From Gallionellaceae bacterium (lineage in GTDB: Bacteria > Pseudomonadota > Gammaproteobacteria > Burkholderiales > Gallionellaceae): a DNA stretch of 64,000 nt. The position numbers and the translations under genes are program-made. Position 1 is the stretch's first letter. Each line of letters opens with the position of its first letter. Positions 36,719-46,257 of this stretch are shown piece after piece. Below the pieces are notes generated by a model. It was not told the origin of the DNA and ran no database searches. It saw only the letters and a program-made list of their open reading frames with translations. Where the stretch lies: the NCBI GenBank assembly GCA_030823955.1, contig JAVBYO010000008.1:62001-126000 (forward strand). Reading direction: 5' to 3'.

Positions 36719-37087
36719 TGGTGGAGGCGGCGGGAATTGAACCCGCGTCCGCGAGCACTCTACAGATAGTTCTACATACTTAGTCTAGTTATTTGATTTT
36801 ATCCGGCAGACGCCAACCGACAGGCTGCTACTGGACGAGTCACCTAAATTTAATGCCATACAAAGTAACCCTGCATGACACGATTCCGTGTAAATGACCT
36901 CACTCATCGCGGCATTACTGCCTTGAGCCCCTCCACGGACAGCAGGGTGTGAGGTCTAACCGGTTAAGCGGCTAGAGCGTACTTTTCGTCGTTTGCGACT
37001 ATTGGTTTTCCAGCTGATTTACGAGGTTGCGGGTCCTCGGTATGCCCTACGCTGCTTTGCAACCCACGTCGAAGCCAGGTCGCCCCC
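36719..37087 (-). ncRNA. ssrA: tmRNA (SsrA), tag ANDEKYALAA
   Basis: tmRNA rescues stalled ribosomes by trans-translation. The minus strand starts GGGGGCGACCTGGCTTCGAC and ends with a T-arm GGTTCAATTCCCGCC and the encoded CCA at 36721-36719. The terminal 7-bp acceptor stem pairs with one G-U. The tag-coding region is 36996-36967, giving ANDEKYALAA, followed by TAA at 36966-36964. The -ALAA ending is the usual ClpXP/ClpAP degron. Length is about 369 nt. A terminator follows. tmRNA 3' ends are frequent integration sites, but no integrase was seen here. Confidence 0.97.
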
Positions 37088-37141
37088 GGTTCTGGTTGGT
37101 ACTAAGCGGGGTGGATTGTAACAGGTGGCAGGGGATGCGTG

Positions 37142-38578
37142 TTACTGCTGAAAGTTCTGGGGGATAGGGTGCTTCCCGCTGCGCGAGCCGACCTGTCCGG
37201 CAGGTTGTTGCAGGAAGCGTGTCAGGTGGCGGTCGCCTTTGGTGGCGTGAGAGGAGAACCAGTCGAGCAGCAGCAGTTGGGTGCGGAAGGCAAGGTAGCG
37301 CGGGTCATCGATGCCGATCACGGTCTTTCTTTCCAGTTCCTGATAGTGCTTGATGAAACTCCGGTGTTCCTGGATGTGACTCTCGGTGAACGGGTACTGG
37401 CTTTGCTGCATCAGGTCTTCTTCGATGCGGAAGATGTTCTGGGTGTGTTCGTCGAGGAAGGCGAACACTTCGCGGAAGCCGTTGGAGTCCCCCGTTTTGA
37501 CGTGTGCAGTGAAGGTGTTGATCTGCTCAAGCAGTTTGCGGTGGGCGCTATCCAGCGGTTCCAGTCCGGTGAGGAAGTCGTCTTTCCAGGTCAGTCCGAC
37601 ATCGAGTTCGCCGGTGCTCCAGTGTTGCCCGGTGGCCTGGTATTCGTAGCAGCGTTCGAGGTAGAGCAGGGCGGGGATGTCGTTGGGGGCGATCTCCACA
37701 CATTTCTTGAGCAGCTCGATGGCGCGTGCGATGTCTTTCAGGTGGTAGAAGGCGACGGCTTCGTCGAACAATGGCTGGCAGGCGAGTTTGGTGCTGCGCA
37801 GTTCCGCCGGGTCGTTGTCGAACACTTCGTAGATCGACAGGGGTTGCGATTTGCCTTTGACGCGGATGCGGTCAAGGAAACGGATGTGGTATTTATCCGG
37901 GGTGGACAGGTCATACAGCGTGTTCTGGCTGATGATGAGCGGCGCGTGGTAAGTCTTGGTGGCCTCTTGCAGGCGCGCAGTCAGGTTGACGGCGTCGCCG
38001 ATCACGGTACTGTCCATGCGGTTGGTGCCGCCCACGGTGCCTATCATCACCATGCCGGTGTTCAGGCCTATGCCGATCTGGATGGGGGTGTAACCCGCGC
38101 GGATACGACCGGCGTTGTAGTAGTTCAGGCGTTCCAGCATGGCGATGGCGCCGCTCACCGCATCATCGGCGTTGTTCTCGAACAGCGCGAGGATGGCATC
38201 GCCGATGAATTTGTCGATGATGCCGCGATGTTTGCCGATGACCGGCTCCATCTGGCTGAGGTAGGAGTTGATGAACTCGAAGTTTTCCGCCGGGGTCATC
38301 GATTCGGACAGCGGGGTGAAGTCGCGGATGTCGGAAAACATGATGGACATCTTGCGTTCGACCTGGTCGCCCAGTTTGACATCGACGATGCTTTTGACTT
38401 GCAGCAGCTTGAGCAGTTGATGGGGAACCAGGCGCCCGTAGGCGGTCTCGGTCTCCTGTAGCAGTTTCAGCGCCTGCTGGTGGGCGAGGATGACTTTGTG
38501 CAATATCTCCTGAAGTCCGTCAGGCGAAGACGCGACTGGGGCTTGGTCGTGCCCTGTAGGTGTCTTGTCGTCGTTCAT
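37142..38578 (-). CDS. Class III adenylate/guanylate cyclase fused to C-terminal hemerythrin domain
   Basis: 478 residues, no membrane helix. A class III nucleotide cyclase spans about 70-250: metal-binding Asp83 and Asp127 (FSDIRDFT, KFIGDAIL), VIGDAVNLTARL near 192-203, and a substrate-specifying K123. A TPR-like stretch lies at about 265-315. A hemerythrin domain spans 325-460: H346, E386, H401, H405, H444, D449. The His expected four residues before E386 is Ile382. The domain layout suggests cAMP or cGMP synthesis controlled by O2, NO or redox through a di-iron centre. This is inference, and the missing ligand may alter binding. Confidence 0.88.
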   Translation of the reverse strand: MNDDKTPTGHDQAPVASSPDGLQEILHKVILAHQQALKLLQETETAYGRLVPHQLLKLLQVKSIVDVKLGDQVERKMSIMFSDIRDFTPLSESMTPAENFEFINSYLSQMEPVIGKHRGIIDKFIGDAILALFENNADDAVSGAIAMLERLNYYNAGRIRAGYTPIQIGIGLNTGMVMIGTVGGTNRMDSTVIGDAVNLTARLQEATKTYHAPLIISQNTLYDLSTPDKYHIRFLDRIRVKGKSQPLSIYEVFDNDPAELRSTKLACQPLFDEAVAFYHLKDIARAIELLKKCVEIAPNDIPALLYLERCYEYQATGQHWSTGELDVGLTWKDDFLTGLEPLDSAHRKLLEQINTFTAHVKTGDSNGFREVFAFLDEHTQNIFRIEEDLMQQSQYPFTESHIQEHRSFIKHYQELERKTVIGIDDPRYLAFRTQLLLLDWFSSHATKGDRHLTRFLQQPAGQVGSRSGKHPIPQNFQQ

Positions 38579-38629
38579 ACTCAGCTCCGGAACTCTTTTG
38601 TGTTCGTTATGGCGTGATGATACCGCCGA

Positions 38630-39355
38630 TCAGGCATTTATGTAACGCAGCAGTTCAAGCGGCGCTTGTACTGCGCCTGCGGCTTGCCAGGTCGCCAGCG
38701 GCGTCTCAGGCGCGATATAGCCATATTGGGCGATGATGCCGTGCATATGGGCGGCATTGGCGGCTTCCATGTCGCGTTTGTCGTCGCCCAGATAGAGGCA
38801 GCGTTCGGGCGCGACACCGATCAGTTCTGCGGCATGTTGCAGGGGCAGGGGATGCGGCTTGGCCTGGGCGCAGGTGTCGCCGCTCACCAGACAGGCGGCA
38901 CGTTCGGCATAACCCAGTGCCTGCATCAGCGGTACGGTGAAGCGATGCGGTTTGTTGGTGACGATGCCCCAGGGCAGGCCGCGCGTCTCGATCTCGGCGA
39001 TCAATTCGGCCATGCCGGGGAACAGAGTGGTGTGCGCACAGATGTGCGCGGTGTAATGCGCAAGGAAGGCATCGCGCAGTCCGGCGAAACGCGCATCGTC
39101 CGGCGTGATGCCGAAGCCCAACTGGAGCAGCCCGGCCGAACCGTGCGAGGCTTGCAGGCGGCTGACCGCCAGCGGCAGTGGCGGTTTGCCGTGTAAGGCG
39201 AGCACATGGTTGAGGGCGGCGCCGAGATCGGGGGCGGTGTCGGCGAAAGTGCCGTCCAGGTCGAACAGGACCGCATCAACCTGATGCTCACGTGGAGCAA
39301 CCTTATTCCCCTCTCCCGCTTGCGGGAGAGGGCTAAGGGAGAGGGTATTAATCAC
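38630..39355 (-). CDS. gph: Phosphoglycolate phosphatase (HAD family), repeat-derived N-terminus
   Basis: Hydrolyses 2-phosphoglycolate, a by-product of oxidative DNA repair and of Rubisco oxygenation. The 241-residue HAD protein has the nucleophile motif [20 protein letters not shown], the Thr/Lys motifs ([10 protein letters not shown]) and the metal motif [15 protein letters not shown]. The only usable start in frame is a GTG at 39355 that overlaps the ubiG stop by 8 nt. The first 20 or so residues ([17 protein letters not shown]) are therefore encoded by the family B repeat at 39308-39345. HAD activity should not depend on this tail. Confidence 0.9.
   Translation of the reverse strand: MINTLSLSPLPQAGEGNKVAPREHQVDAVLFDLDGTFADTAPDLGAALNHVLALHGKPPLPLAVSRLQASHGSAGLLQLGFGITPDDARFAGLRDAFLAHYTAHICAHTTLFPGMAELIAEIETRGLPWGIVTNKPHRFTVPLMQALGYAERAACLVSGDTCAQAKPHPLPLQHAAELIGVAPERCLYLGDDKRDMEAANAAHMHGIIAQYGYIAPETPLATWQAAGAVQAPLELLRYINA
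39308..39345. repeat. Family B REP-like element at the ubiG-gph junction
   Basis: Perfect hairpin CCCTCTCCCGC/GCGGGAGAGGG (39308-39331) followed by CTAAGGGAGAGGG. It closely matches the first half of the cusA element and is translated as the gph N-terminus. Confidence 0.88.
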
Positions 39356-40043
39356 GTCGGCAAGCGATCAGATAATTGACGTCGGTGTCTTTGCCCAGCG
39401 CGTAGGTCTTGTGCAGCGGGTCGTAACTCATGCCGCTGAGGTCAGTTATGCTCAACCCGCTGTTGCGGCAGAACTGCGCCAGTTCGGACGGTTTGAGGAA
39501 TTTGGCATATTCGTGGGTGCCGCGCGGCAGCATGTTCAGCACATATTCCGCGCCGATGATGGCGAGCAGGTAGGACTTGATGTTGCGGTTGAGCGTGGAG
39601 AAGAACACGTGGCCACCCGGTTTGACCAGTTTTGCGCAGGCAACGACCACCGCAGCGGGGTCGGGCACATGCTCCAGCATCTCCATGCAGGTGACCACGT
39701 CGAAAGAAGCGGGGCGCTCGGCGGCCAGTTGCTCGACCGCGATGTGGCGGTATTCCACCTGTTTGCCGCTCTCCAGCAGATGCAGTTTTGCGACTTGCAG
39801 GGGCTTCTCGCCCAGGTCGATGCCGGTGACTTGCGCGCCTCTGCCCGCCATGCTCTCGGACAGGATGCCGCCGCCGCAGCCGACATCCAGCACGGTCTTG
39901 CCGGACAGGCCTGCGATGCGCTCGATGTAGTCCAGACGCAGCGGGTTGATGTCGTGCAGCGGTTTGAATTCACTGCTGGCATCCCACCAGCGATGGGCGA
40001 GCTGGCTGAATTTCTCGATCTCTACTGCGTCAACATTGGACAT
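39348..40043 (-). CDS. ubiG: Ubiquinone biosynthesis O-methyltransferase UbiG
   Basis: Carries out the two O-methylations of ubiquinone synthesis at the membrane face. The 231-residue protein begins [20 protein letters not shown], has SAM motif [16 protein letters not shown] and [10 protein letters not shown], and the UbiG-type insert [23 protein letters not shown]-like region. Length is normal. It is divergent from gyrA and translationally overlaps gph, so the two form a minus-strand operon. Confidence 0.96.
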   Translation of the reverse strand: MSNVDAVEIEKFSQLAHRWWDASSEFKPLHDINPLRLDYIERIAGLSGKTVLDVGCGGGILSESMAGRGAQVTGIDLGEKPLQVAKLHLLESGKQVEYRHIAVEQLAAERPASFDVVTCMEMLEHVPDPAAVVVACAKLVKPGGHVFFSTLNRNIKSYLLAIIGAEYVLNMLPRGTHEYAKFLKPSELAQFCRNSGLSITDLSGMSYDPLHKTYALGKDTDVNYLIACRRD

Positions 40044-40184
40044 GGCGTGTTCTTCGGAAGGTAAAGTGGGGCGGAATGTAGCAAAACTGGCCTTGCGCGG
40101 CTAGCCAATTTTGCTTGGTCTCGAACTAGGCCGGTGTGATAAACTCGCCCGCTGTTTTTTAAGCCTTTTAGGAAGCCGCCACAG

Positions 40185-42770
40185 ATGGATCAATTCGCTA
40201 AAGAAACACTCCCCGTCAGTCTCGAAGAGGAGATGCGCAAGTCTTACCTCGAATATGCCATGAGTGTGATCGTCGGGCGCGCGCTGCCCGATGCCCGCGA
40301 CGGCCTGAAGCCGGTGCACAGGCGCGTGCTGTTCGCCATGCACGAGCTTTCCAACGACTGGAACCGAGCCTACAAGAAATCGGCGCGTATCGTCGGCGAT
40401 GTGATCGGTAAGTACCATCCGCACGGCGACACGGCGGTGTACGACACCATCGTGCGTATGGCGCAGGACTTCTCGCTGCGTTATCCGCTGGTGGACGGGC
40501 AGGGTAACTTCGGTTCGGTGGACGGCGATAACGCTGCGGCGATGCGTTACACCGAGATCCGCATGGCGCGTATCGCGCACGAACTGCTGGCCGATCTGGA
40601 TAAAGAAACTGTGGACTTCGGGCCGAACTACGACGGTTCTGAGCAGGAGCCGCTGGTGTTCCCGGCGCGTTTCCCCAATCTGCTGGTGAACGGCTCGTCC
40701 GGTATCGCCGTGGGTATGGCGACCAACATCCCGCCGCACAATCTTTCCGAAGTGATCGATGCCTGCTTCGCGTTGTTGAAGAATCCGGACATAGATATCG
40801 AGGAGCTGATCGACATCGTTCCCGCGCCGGACTTCCCGACGGCGGGCTTCATCTACGGTCTGGCCGGGGTGAAGGAGGGCTACCGCACCGGACGCGGTCG
40901 CGTGGTGATGCGCGGACGTACCCACTTCGAGGATTTGGACAAGAGCGGTAGCCGCCAGGCCATCGTCATCGACGAGCTGCCTTACCAGGTGAACAAGGCC
41001 AACCTGCTCATCAAGGTGGGCGAGCTGGTGCGCGAGAAGAAGATCGAGGGCATCACCGAGATCCGTGACGAATCGGACAAGTCCGGTATGCGCGCGGTGA
41101 TCGAGTTGCGCCGTGGCGAGATGCCGGAAGTGGTGCTCAATCACTTGTTCAAGCAGACGCAGTTGCAGGACAGCTTCGGCATGAACATGGTGGCATTGCT
41201 GGACGGCCAGCCGCAACTGCTCAATCTGAAACAATTCCTCGACGCCTTCCTGCGCCACCGCCGCGAAGTGGTGACGCGCCGCACGATCTTTGAACTGCGC
41301 AAGGCGCGTGAACGCGGCCATATCCTGGAAGGTCTGGCAGTCGCCCTGTCCAATGTGGACGAGATCATCGCGCTGATCAAGGCGGCAGCGACCCCGGCTA
41401 TCGCCAAACAGGAGTTGATGGCGCAAGCGTGGCGCTCTTCGCTGGTGGAAGAGATGTTGAGCCGTGTGAGTGATGCCTCGCGTCCCGAGACGCTGGCACC
41501 CGAGTTCGGCATGTTGGGTAGCGGCAATCAGCGCGCATACAAACTTTCCGACGCGCAGGCGCAGGCCATCCTCGAGTTGCGTCTGCAACGCCTGACCGGG
41601 CTGGAGCAGGACAAGATCGTGGGTGAATACCGCGAGGTGATGGAAAAGATCACCGACCTGCTCGACATACTGGCCAAGCCGGAGCGTGTGACGCAGATCA
41701 TCAACGACGAGTTGGTAGCGATCAAATCGCAATACGGCGACAAACGCCGCAGTGAGATCGTCACCCACACGCAGGACATGAGCATGGAAGACTTCATCAC
41801 GCCGGAAGACGTGGTGGTCACCCTGTCGCACGGCGGTTATATGAAGGCGCAGAAGCTGGACGAATACCGCGCGCAGAAACGCGGCGGACGCGGCAAGCAG
41901 GCGGCCTCGACCAAGGAAGACGATTTCGTCGACAATCTGTTCATCGCCAACACACACGATTACATTCTGTGTTTCTCCAGTCGCGGTCGCGTGTACTGGC
42001 TCAAGGTGTACGACGTGCCGCTGGGTACCCGCATCAGCCGCGGCAAACCTATCGTCAATCTGTTGCCGCTGGAAGAGGGCGAGAAGATCAACGCCATCCT
42101 GCCGGTGAAGGATTTCCCCGAAGACAAGTTCGTGTTCTTCGCCACCAGCGACGGTACCGTGAAGAAGACACCGTTGTCCGACTTTGCCAATCCGCGCAAA
42201 GCCGGCATCATCGCCATCAATCTGGACGAGGGTGACTTCCTCATCGGCGTGGCGATCACCGACGGCAAGCATGATGTGATGCTGTTCTCCGACGAAGGTC
42301 GCGCGGTGCGTTTTGAAGAAGAAGACGTGCGTCCGCTGGGTCGCGCCACGCGCGGTGTGCGCGGTATGAACCTGGCCAAGGGCGGCAAGGTGATCGCGCT
42401 GCTGGTGGCCGAGAACGAAGAGCAGACGGTGTTGACCGCGACCGAGAACGGTTACGGCAAGCGTACGCCTATCATCGAGTACACCCGTCATGGTCGCGGC
42501 ACGCAAGGTATCACCGCGATCCAGACCTCCGAGCGCAACGGCAAGGTGGTGGCGGCGACGCTGGTCAACAGCGAAGACGAGATCATGCTCATCGGCACCA
42601 ACGGTGTGCTGATCCGCACCCGCGTCAAGGAGATCCGCGAGATGAGCCGTGCCACACAGGGCGTGACGCTGATCAATCTGGAGAAGGGCGAGAAACTGGC
42701 CGGGCTGAGCCGTATCGCCGATCCGGAAGATGACGAGGCGGAAGACGGCTTGGACGAAAGCGCAGAATAA
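40185..42770 (+). CDS. gyrA: DNA gyrase subunit A
   Basis: Type IIA topoisomerase subunit that breaks and reseals DNA. 861 residues, starting [21 protein letters not shown]. The catalytic tyrosine is Tyr122 ([14 protein letters not shown]). In the quinolone-resistance region, position 83 is Thr and position 87 Asp (HGDTAVYD); Thr83 is wild type in several genera, so this is not evidence of acquired resistance. The C-terminal beta-pinwheel holds the GyrA-box QKRGGRGK. It heads a run of same-strand genes leading into serC. Confidence 0.98.
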   Translation: MDQFAKETLPVSLEEEMRKSYLEYAMSVIVGRALPDARDGLKPVHRRVLFAMHELSNDWNRAYKKSARIVGDVIGKYHPHGDTAVYDTIVRMAQDFSLRYPLVDGQGNFGSVDGDNAAAMRYTEIRMARIAHELLADLDKETVDFGPNYDGSEQEPLVFPARFPNLLVNGSSGIAVGMATNIPPHNLSEVIDACFALLKNPDIDIEELIDIVPAPDFPTAGFIYGLAGVKEGYRTGRGRVVMRGRTHFEDLDKSGSRQAIVIDELPYQVNKANLLIKVGELVREKKIEGITEIRDESDKSGMRAVIELRRGEMPEVVLNHLFKQTQLQDSFGMNMVALLDGQPQLLNLKQFLDAFLRHRREVVTRRTIFELRKARERGHILEGLAVALSNVDEIIALIKAAATPAIAKQELMAQAWRSSLVEEMLSRVSDASRPETLAPEFGMLGSGNQRAYKLSDAQAQAILELRLQRLTGLEQDKIVGEYREVMEKITDLLDILAKPERVTQIINDELVAIKSQYGDKRRSEIVTHTQDMSMEDFITPEDVVVTLSHGGYMKAQKLDEYRAQKRGGRGKQAASTKEDDFVDNLFIANTHDYILCFSSRGRVYWLKVYDVPLGTRISRGKPIVNLLPLEEGEKINAILPVKDFPEDKFVFFATSDGTVKKTPLSDFANPRKAGIIAINLDEGDFLIGVAITDGKHDVMLFSDEGRAVRFEEEDVRPLGRATRGVRGMNLAKGGKVIALLVAENEEQTVLTATENGYGKRTPIIEYTRHGRGTQGITAIQTSERNGKVVAATLVNSEDEIMLIGTNGVLIRTRVKEIREMSRATQGVTLINLEKGEKLAGLSRIADPEDDEAEDGLDESAE

Positions 42771-42795
42771 AACTAATCATCAGGAGGAAATGCCC

Positions 42796-43878
42796 ATGAC
42801 CATTTACAACTTCAGTGCAGGCCCCGCAGTATTGCCGAAAGAAGTGTTGCAGCAGGCGCAGGCGGAACTCGTCGACTGGCGCGGCAGCGGCATGTCGGTG
42901 ATGGAGATGTCGCATCGCGGCAAGGAGTACATGGGCATACACGCACAGGCCGAAGCCGATCTGCGCGAACTGATGGCCATCCCGGCCAATTACAAGGTGC
43001 TGTTCCTGCAAGGCGGCGCGCATCTGCAATTCTCCATGATCCCGTTCAATTTGTTGCGCGGCAAAGCTTCCGCCGATTACGTGAACACCGGCGAATGGTC
43101 GAAGAAGGCCATCGGTGAAGCGAAGAAGTTCTGCAACGTGAACGTGGTGGCCGACAACAAAGACAAGAACTGCACCTATGTGCCCGCGTTCGATACCTGG
43201 AAGCTGGATAAGAACGCGGCCTATGTGCACTACACGCCGAACGAGACCATCGGCGGCGTGGAGTTCGACTGGGTGCCAAATGTGGGTGAAGTGCCGCTGG
43301 TGGCGGACATGTCGTCCAACATCCTGTCGCGTCCCGTCGATGTGTGGAAATACGGCATGATCTATGCTGGCGCGCAGAAAAACATCGGCCCGGCGGGATT
43401 GACGCTGGTGATCGTGCGCGAAGACCTGATCGGTCATGCCGATCCGCGCCTGCCCACCATGCTGGACTACAAGACACATTCCGAGAACGATTCGATGTAC
43501 AACACGCCGCCCACTTTCGCCATCTACATGGCGGGACTGGTGTTCCAGTGGCTGAAGAAGTACGGCGGCATCGGCGCGATGGAGCGGCACAACATCGCCA
43601 AGGCAAATCTGCTGTACGCGGCCATCGATGCCAGCAACGGTTTCTACAATTGTCCGGTGAACAAGGCCGACCGTTCGCGCATGAACGTGCCGTTCACGCT
43701 GAAGGACGCCAATCTGGACGGCGAATTCCTGAAGCAGGCGGATGCGCGCGGTTTGCTGCAACTCAAGGGGCACCGTTCCGTGGGCGGCATGCGCGCGTCC
43801 ATCTACAACGCGATGCCGCTCGAGGGTGTGCAGGTACTCGTTGCGTTCATGAACGAGTTCGCCCGCAGCAGGGGCTGA
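42796..43878 (+). CDS. serC: Phosphoserine aminotransferase
   Basis: PLP enzyme for serine synthesis and for the pyridoxal pathway. 360 residues, starting [20 protein letters not shown]. The PLP lysine is in [27 protein letters not shown] at 42782-42787 fits the ATG at 42796 better than an earlier in-frame ATG at 42790. It begins 26 nt after gyrA, and the next gene starts directly after its stop. Confidence 0.97.
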   Translation: MTIYNFSAGPAVLPKEVLQQAQAELVDWRGSGMSVMEMSHRGKEYMGIHAQAEADLRELMAIPANYKVLFLQGGAHLQFSMIPFNLLRGKASADYVNTGEWSKKAIGEAKKFCNVNVVADNKDKNCTYVPAFDTWKLDKNAAYVHYTPNETIGGVEFDWVPNVGEVPLVADMSSNILSRPVDVWKYGMIYAGAQKNIGPAGLTLVIVREDLIGHADPRLPTMLDYKTHSENDSMYNTPPTFAIYMAGLVFQWLKKYGGIGAMERHNIAKANLLYAAIDASNGFYNCPVNKADRSRMNVPFTLKDANLDGEFLKQADARGLLQLKGHRSVGGMRASIYNAMPLEGVQVLVAFMNEFARSRG

Positions 43879-45078
43879 ATGTCCGGCATGGGCAAGACCT
43901 TCCATATCCTCACGCTAAACAAGATCTCGCCGGTCGGCTTGAAGCGGCTACCTGCGCCGCGTTATCAGGTGGGCGACAAGGTCGCGCAGCCGGATGCCAT
44001 TCTGGTGCGCTCGCACGACATGCATGACATGGACATTCCCGCCGCTGTGCTGGCTATCGCGCGGGCCGGGGCGGGAACCAACAACGTGCCGGTGCAGAAG
44101 CTGAGCGCGCGCGGCGTGCCGGTGTTCAATGCACCGGGCGCGAATGCCAATGCGGTGAAGGAGCTGGTTATCACCGGCATGTTGCTGGCTGCACGTAATG
44201 TGGTACCGGCGCTGAGATTCACCGCTGCTCTGCACGGCGACGATGCGACCCTGCACAAGCTGGTCGAGGACGGCAAAAAGGATTTTGCGGGTAGCGAGTT
44301 GCGTGGCCGCACACTGGGCATCATGGGGCTGGGGGCGATCGGTCGTCTGGTGGCCGATACCGCGCTCGGTCTCGGTATGAAAGTGATCGGCTACGATCCG
44401 GAGATCACTGTGGAGGCGGCGTGGAGCTTGTCGTCGCAGGTGAAGAAGGCGAACAGTATCGAAGACTTGCTCAAGCACAGTGATTTCGTGACGCTGCATG
44501 TGCCGCTGCTGGACGCGACACGCAATCTCATCGATGACAAACGTGTGGCGGTCATGAAGTCCGGCGCGGTGCTGCTGAACTTCTCGCGTGATGCCATCGT
44601 CAGCGAGGCGGCGGTCGTTGCCGGACTGGCGAGCGGACATCTGCGTTGTTATGTGTGCGACTTCCCCAGCAACAAGACCATCGTCAACGACAAGATCATC
44701 GCGCTGCCGCATCTGGGCGCTTCCACCGCAGAGGCGGAGGAGAACTGTGCGGTGATGGTGGCCGAACAACTGCGCGAATATCTGGAGCACGGCAACATCA
44801 CCAATACGGTGAACTTCCCCAATGTCGTCATGCCGCGCGAATCGGCGTTCCGCCTGGCCATCGCCAATACCAATGTGCCGAACATGCTGGGACAGATATC
44901 GACGGCATTGGCGGGGGCGGGGATCAATATCCACAATATGATGAACAAATCGCGCGGCGAGATGGCCTACACCCTGGTGGACACCGACACGGTGTTGCCG
45001 GATACCCTGATCGCGCGGATCGCCGCCATCCCCGGCGTGCTGATGGTGCGCGCGTTGCCGCTGGAGTCGGACGAATGA
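43879..45078 (+). CDS. serA: D-3-phosphoglycerate dehydrogenase-like, with ACT domain
   Basis: First step of serine synthesis. 399 residues: substrate-binding part, NAD-binding motif GLGAIGRLVADTALGLGMKVIGYDP at about 150-180, catalytic His region LPHLGASTAEAEENCA, and a C-terminal ACT domain (AIANTNVPNMLGQISTALAG then AGINIHNMMNKSRGEMAYT) for feedback control by serine. It lacks the intervening domain of the longest type. ATG at 43879 directly follows serC; ATG at 43888 is an alternative. It overlaps pheA by 4 nt. Confidence 0.92.
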   Translation: MSGMGKTFHILTLNKISPVGLKRLPAPRYQVGDKVAQPDAILVRSHDMHDMDIPAAVLAIARAGAGTNNVPVQKLSARGVPVFNAPGANANAVKELVITGMLLAARNVVPALRFTAALHGDDATLHKLVEDGKKDFAGSELRGRTLGIMGLGAIGRLVADTALGLGMKVIGYDPEITVEAAWSLSSQVKKANSIEDLLKHSDFVTLHVPLLDATRNLIDDKRVAVMKSGAVLLNFSRDAIVSEAAVVAGLASGHLRCYVCDFPSNKTIVNDKIIALPHLGASTAEAEENCAVMVAEQLREYLEHGNITNTVNFPNVVMPRESAFRLAIANTNVPNMLGQISTALAGAGINIHNMMNKSRGEMAYTLVDTDTVLPDTLIARIAAIPGVLMVRALPLESDE

Positions 45079-46139
45079 GTGACGATTTGAAGAAATTCCG
45101 CGCGCAGATCGACCGTATTGATGACGATTTGCTCAAGCTGTTCAATGAGCGCGCCAAGCTGGCGCAGCAGATCGGCCACGCCAAAGGCAACAGCGCGGTG
45201 CTGCGTCCCGAGCGCGAAGCGCAGGTGTTGCAGCGTCTGCAAGCGGCCAATACCGGGCCGCTCGGCAATGCCGCCGTGGCACAGTTGTTCACCGAAGTGA
45301 TGTCGCATTGCCGCGCGCTGGAAGCGCCGCTTACCATTGCCTATCTCGGCCCGCAGGGCACGTTCACGGAAGCGGCGGCGCTGAAACGATTCGGCGCCGC
45401 GACGCAGGGGCAGCCCTGCGCCACCATCGACGAGGTGTTTCAGGCGGTGGAGAGCGGTGCGGCGCATTACGGTGTGGTGCCGGTGGAGAATTCCACCGAA
45501 GGCGCGGTCGGTCGTACACTCGACCTGTTGCTGAACAGCAGCCTCAATATCTGCGGCGAGGTGTTGCTACAGGTGCACCAGTGCCTGATGTCGAACGAGA
45601 GCGATCTGTCGCTGGTGCGCAAGGTGTATTCGCATCCGCAGTCGTTCGGACAATGCCAGAGTTGGCTGCACGCGCATCTGCCGCATGTAGAACGGGTCAC
45701 CGCGTCCAGTAACGCCGATGCGGCGCGGCTGGCGGCGGAAGAATCTTTTGCCGCCGCGATCGGCGGTGCACAGGCGGCGGAACATTTCAGGCTGAAGGTG
45801 CTGGCCGCGAACATCGAGGATGATGCGCGCAACACCACACGTTTTTTGGTCATCGGTAAACAGGAGGTGGCTCCGTCTGGGCGCGACCGCACCTCGCTGG
45901 TGATGTCCGCTGCGAACCGTCCGGGCGCGGTGCATGACCTGCTGGTGCCGCTGGCGCAGAACGGGGTGTCCATGACCAAGCTGGAATCGCGTCCCAGTCG
46001 TGCCGGTCTGTGGGAATACGTGTTCTATGTGGATATCGAAGGCCATCAGGCCGATGCCAAGGTCGCCGCTGCATTGGGGCAACTCAAGCAGATCGCGGCG
46101 TTCGTCAAGGTGCTGGGTTCCTACCCGGTCGCCGTTTGA
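45075..46139 (+). CDS. pheA: Bifunctional chorismate mutase/prephenate dehydratase (P-protein)
   Basis: Makes prephenate and then phenylpyruvate for phenylalanine. 354 residues: chorismate mutase helices at 1-90 (LKKFRAQIDRIDDDLLKLFN), prephenate dehydratase at about 90-270 (IAYLGPQGTFTEAAALKRF, GVVPVENSTEGAVGRTLDLL, and the catalytic-region motif NTTRFLVIG), and a C-terminal ACT domain (RPGAVHDLLVPLAQNGVSMT) for phenylalanine feedback. The start overlaps the serA stop. Confidence 0.97.
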   Translation: MSDDLKKFRAQIDRIDDDLLKLFNERAKLAQQIGHAKGNSAVLRPEREAQVLQRLQAANTGPLGNAAVAQLFTEVMSHCRALEAPLTIAYLGPQGTFTEAAALKRFGAATQGQPCATIDEVFQAVESGAAHYGVVPVENSTEGAVGRTLDLLLNSSLNICGEVLLQVHQCLMSNESDLSLVRKVYSHPQSFGQCQSWLHAHLPHVERVTASSNADAARLAAEESFAAAIGGAQAAEHFRLKVLAANIEDDARNTTRFLVIGKQEVAPSGRDRTSLVMSAANRPGAVHDLLVPLAQNGVSMTKLESRPSRAGLWEYVFYVDIEGHQADAKVAAALGQLKQIAAFVKVLGSYPVAV

Positions 46140-46257
46140 ATAATGATTATTAAATAATCGCCGGGACACGAAAAAGCATAACGCTCCCAGTAGAATCCGT
46201 TGCGTTTTTTTGCGTGTCTCTCCGTATCTTTAAAGCTTCTGTGGTGGATTTTGATTT

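Noticed and set aside
36134-37087. Integrated island at the tmRNA 3' end
   Set aside because: tmRNA is a common attachment site, but no integrase and no duplicated tmRNA 3' end were seen near it.
40416-40445. Thr at GyrA position 83 as acquired quinolone resistance
   Set aside because: Thr is the natural residue at this position in several genera; Asp87 is unchanged, so no claim is justified.
40101-42506. 801-codon minus-strand frame opposite gyrA
   Set aside because: His/Arg/Leu-rich shadow of the gyrA frame, with no start signal or domain.
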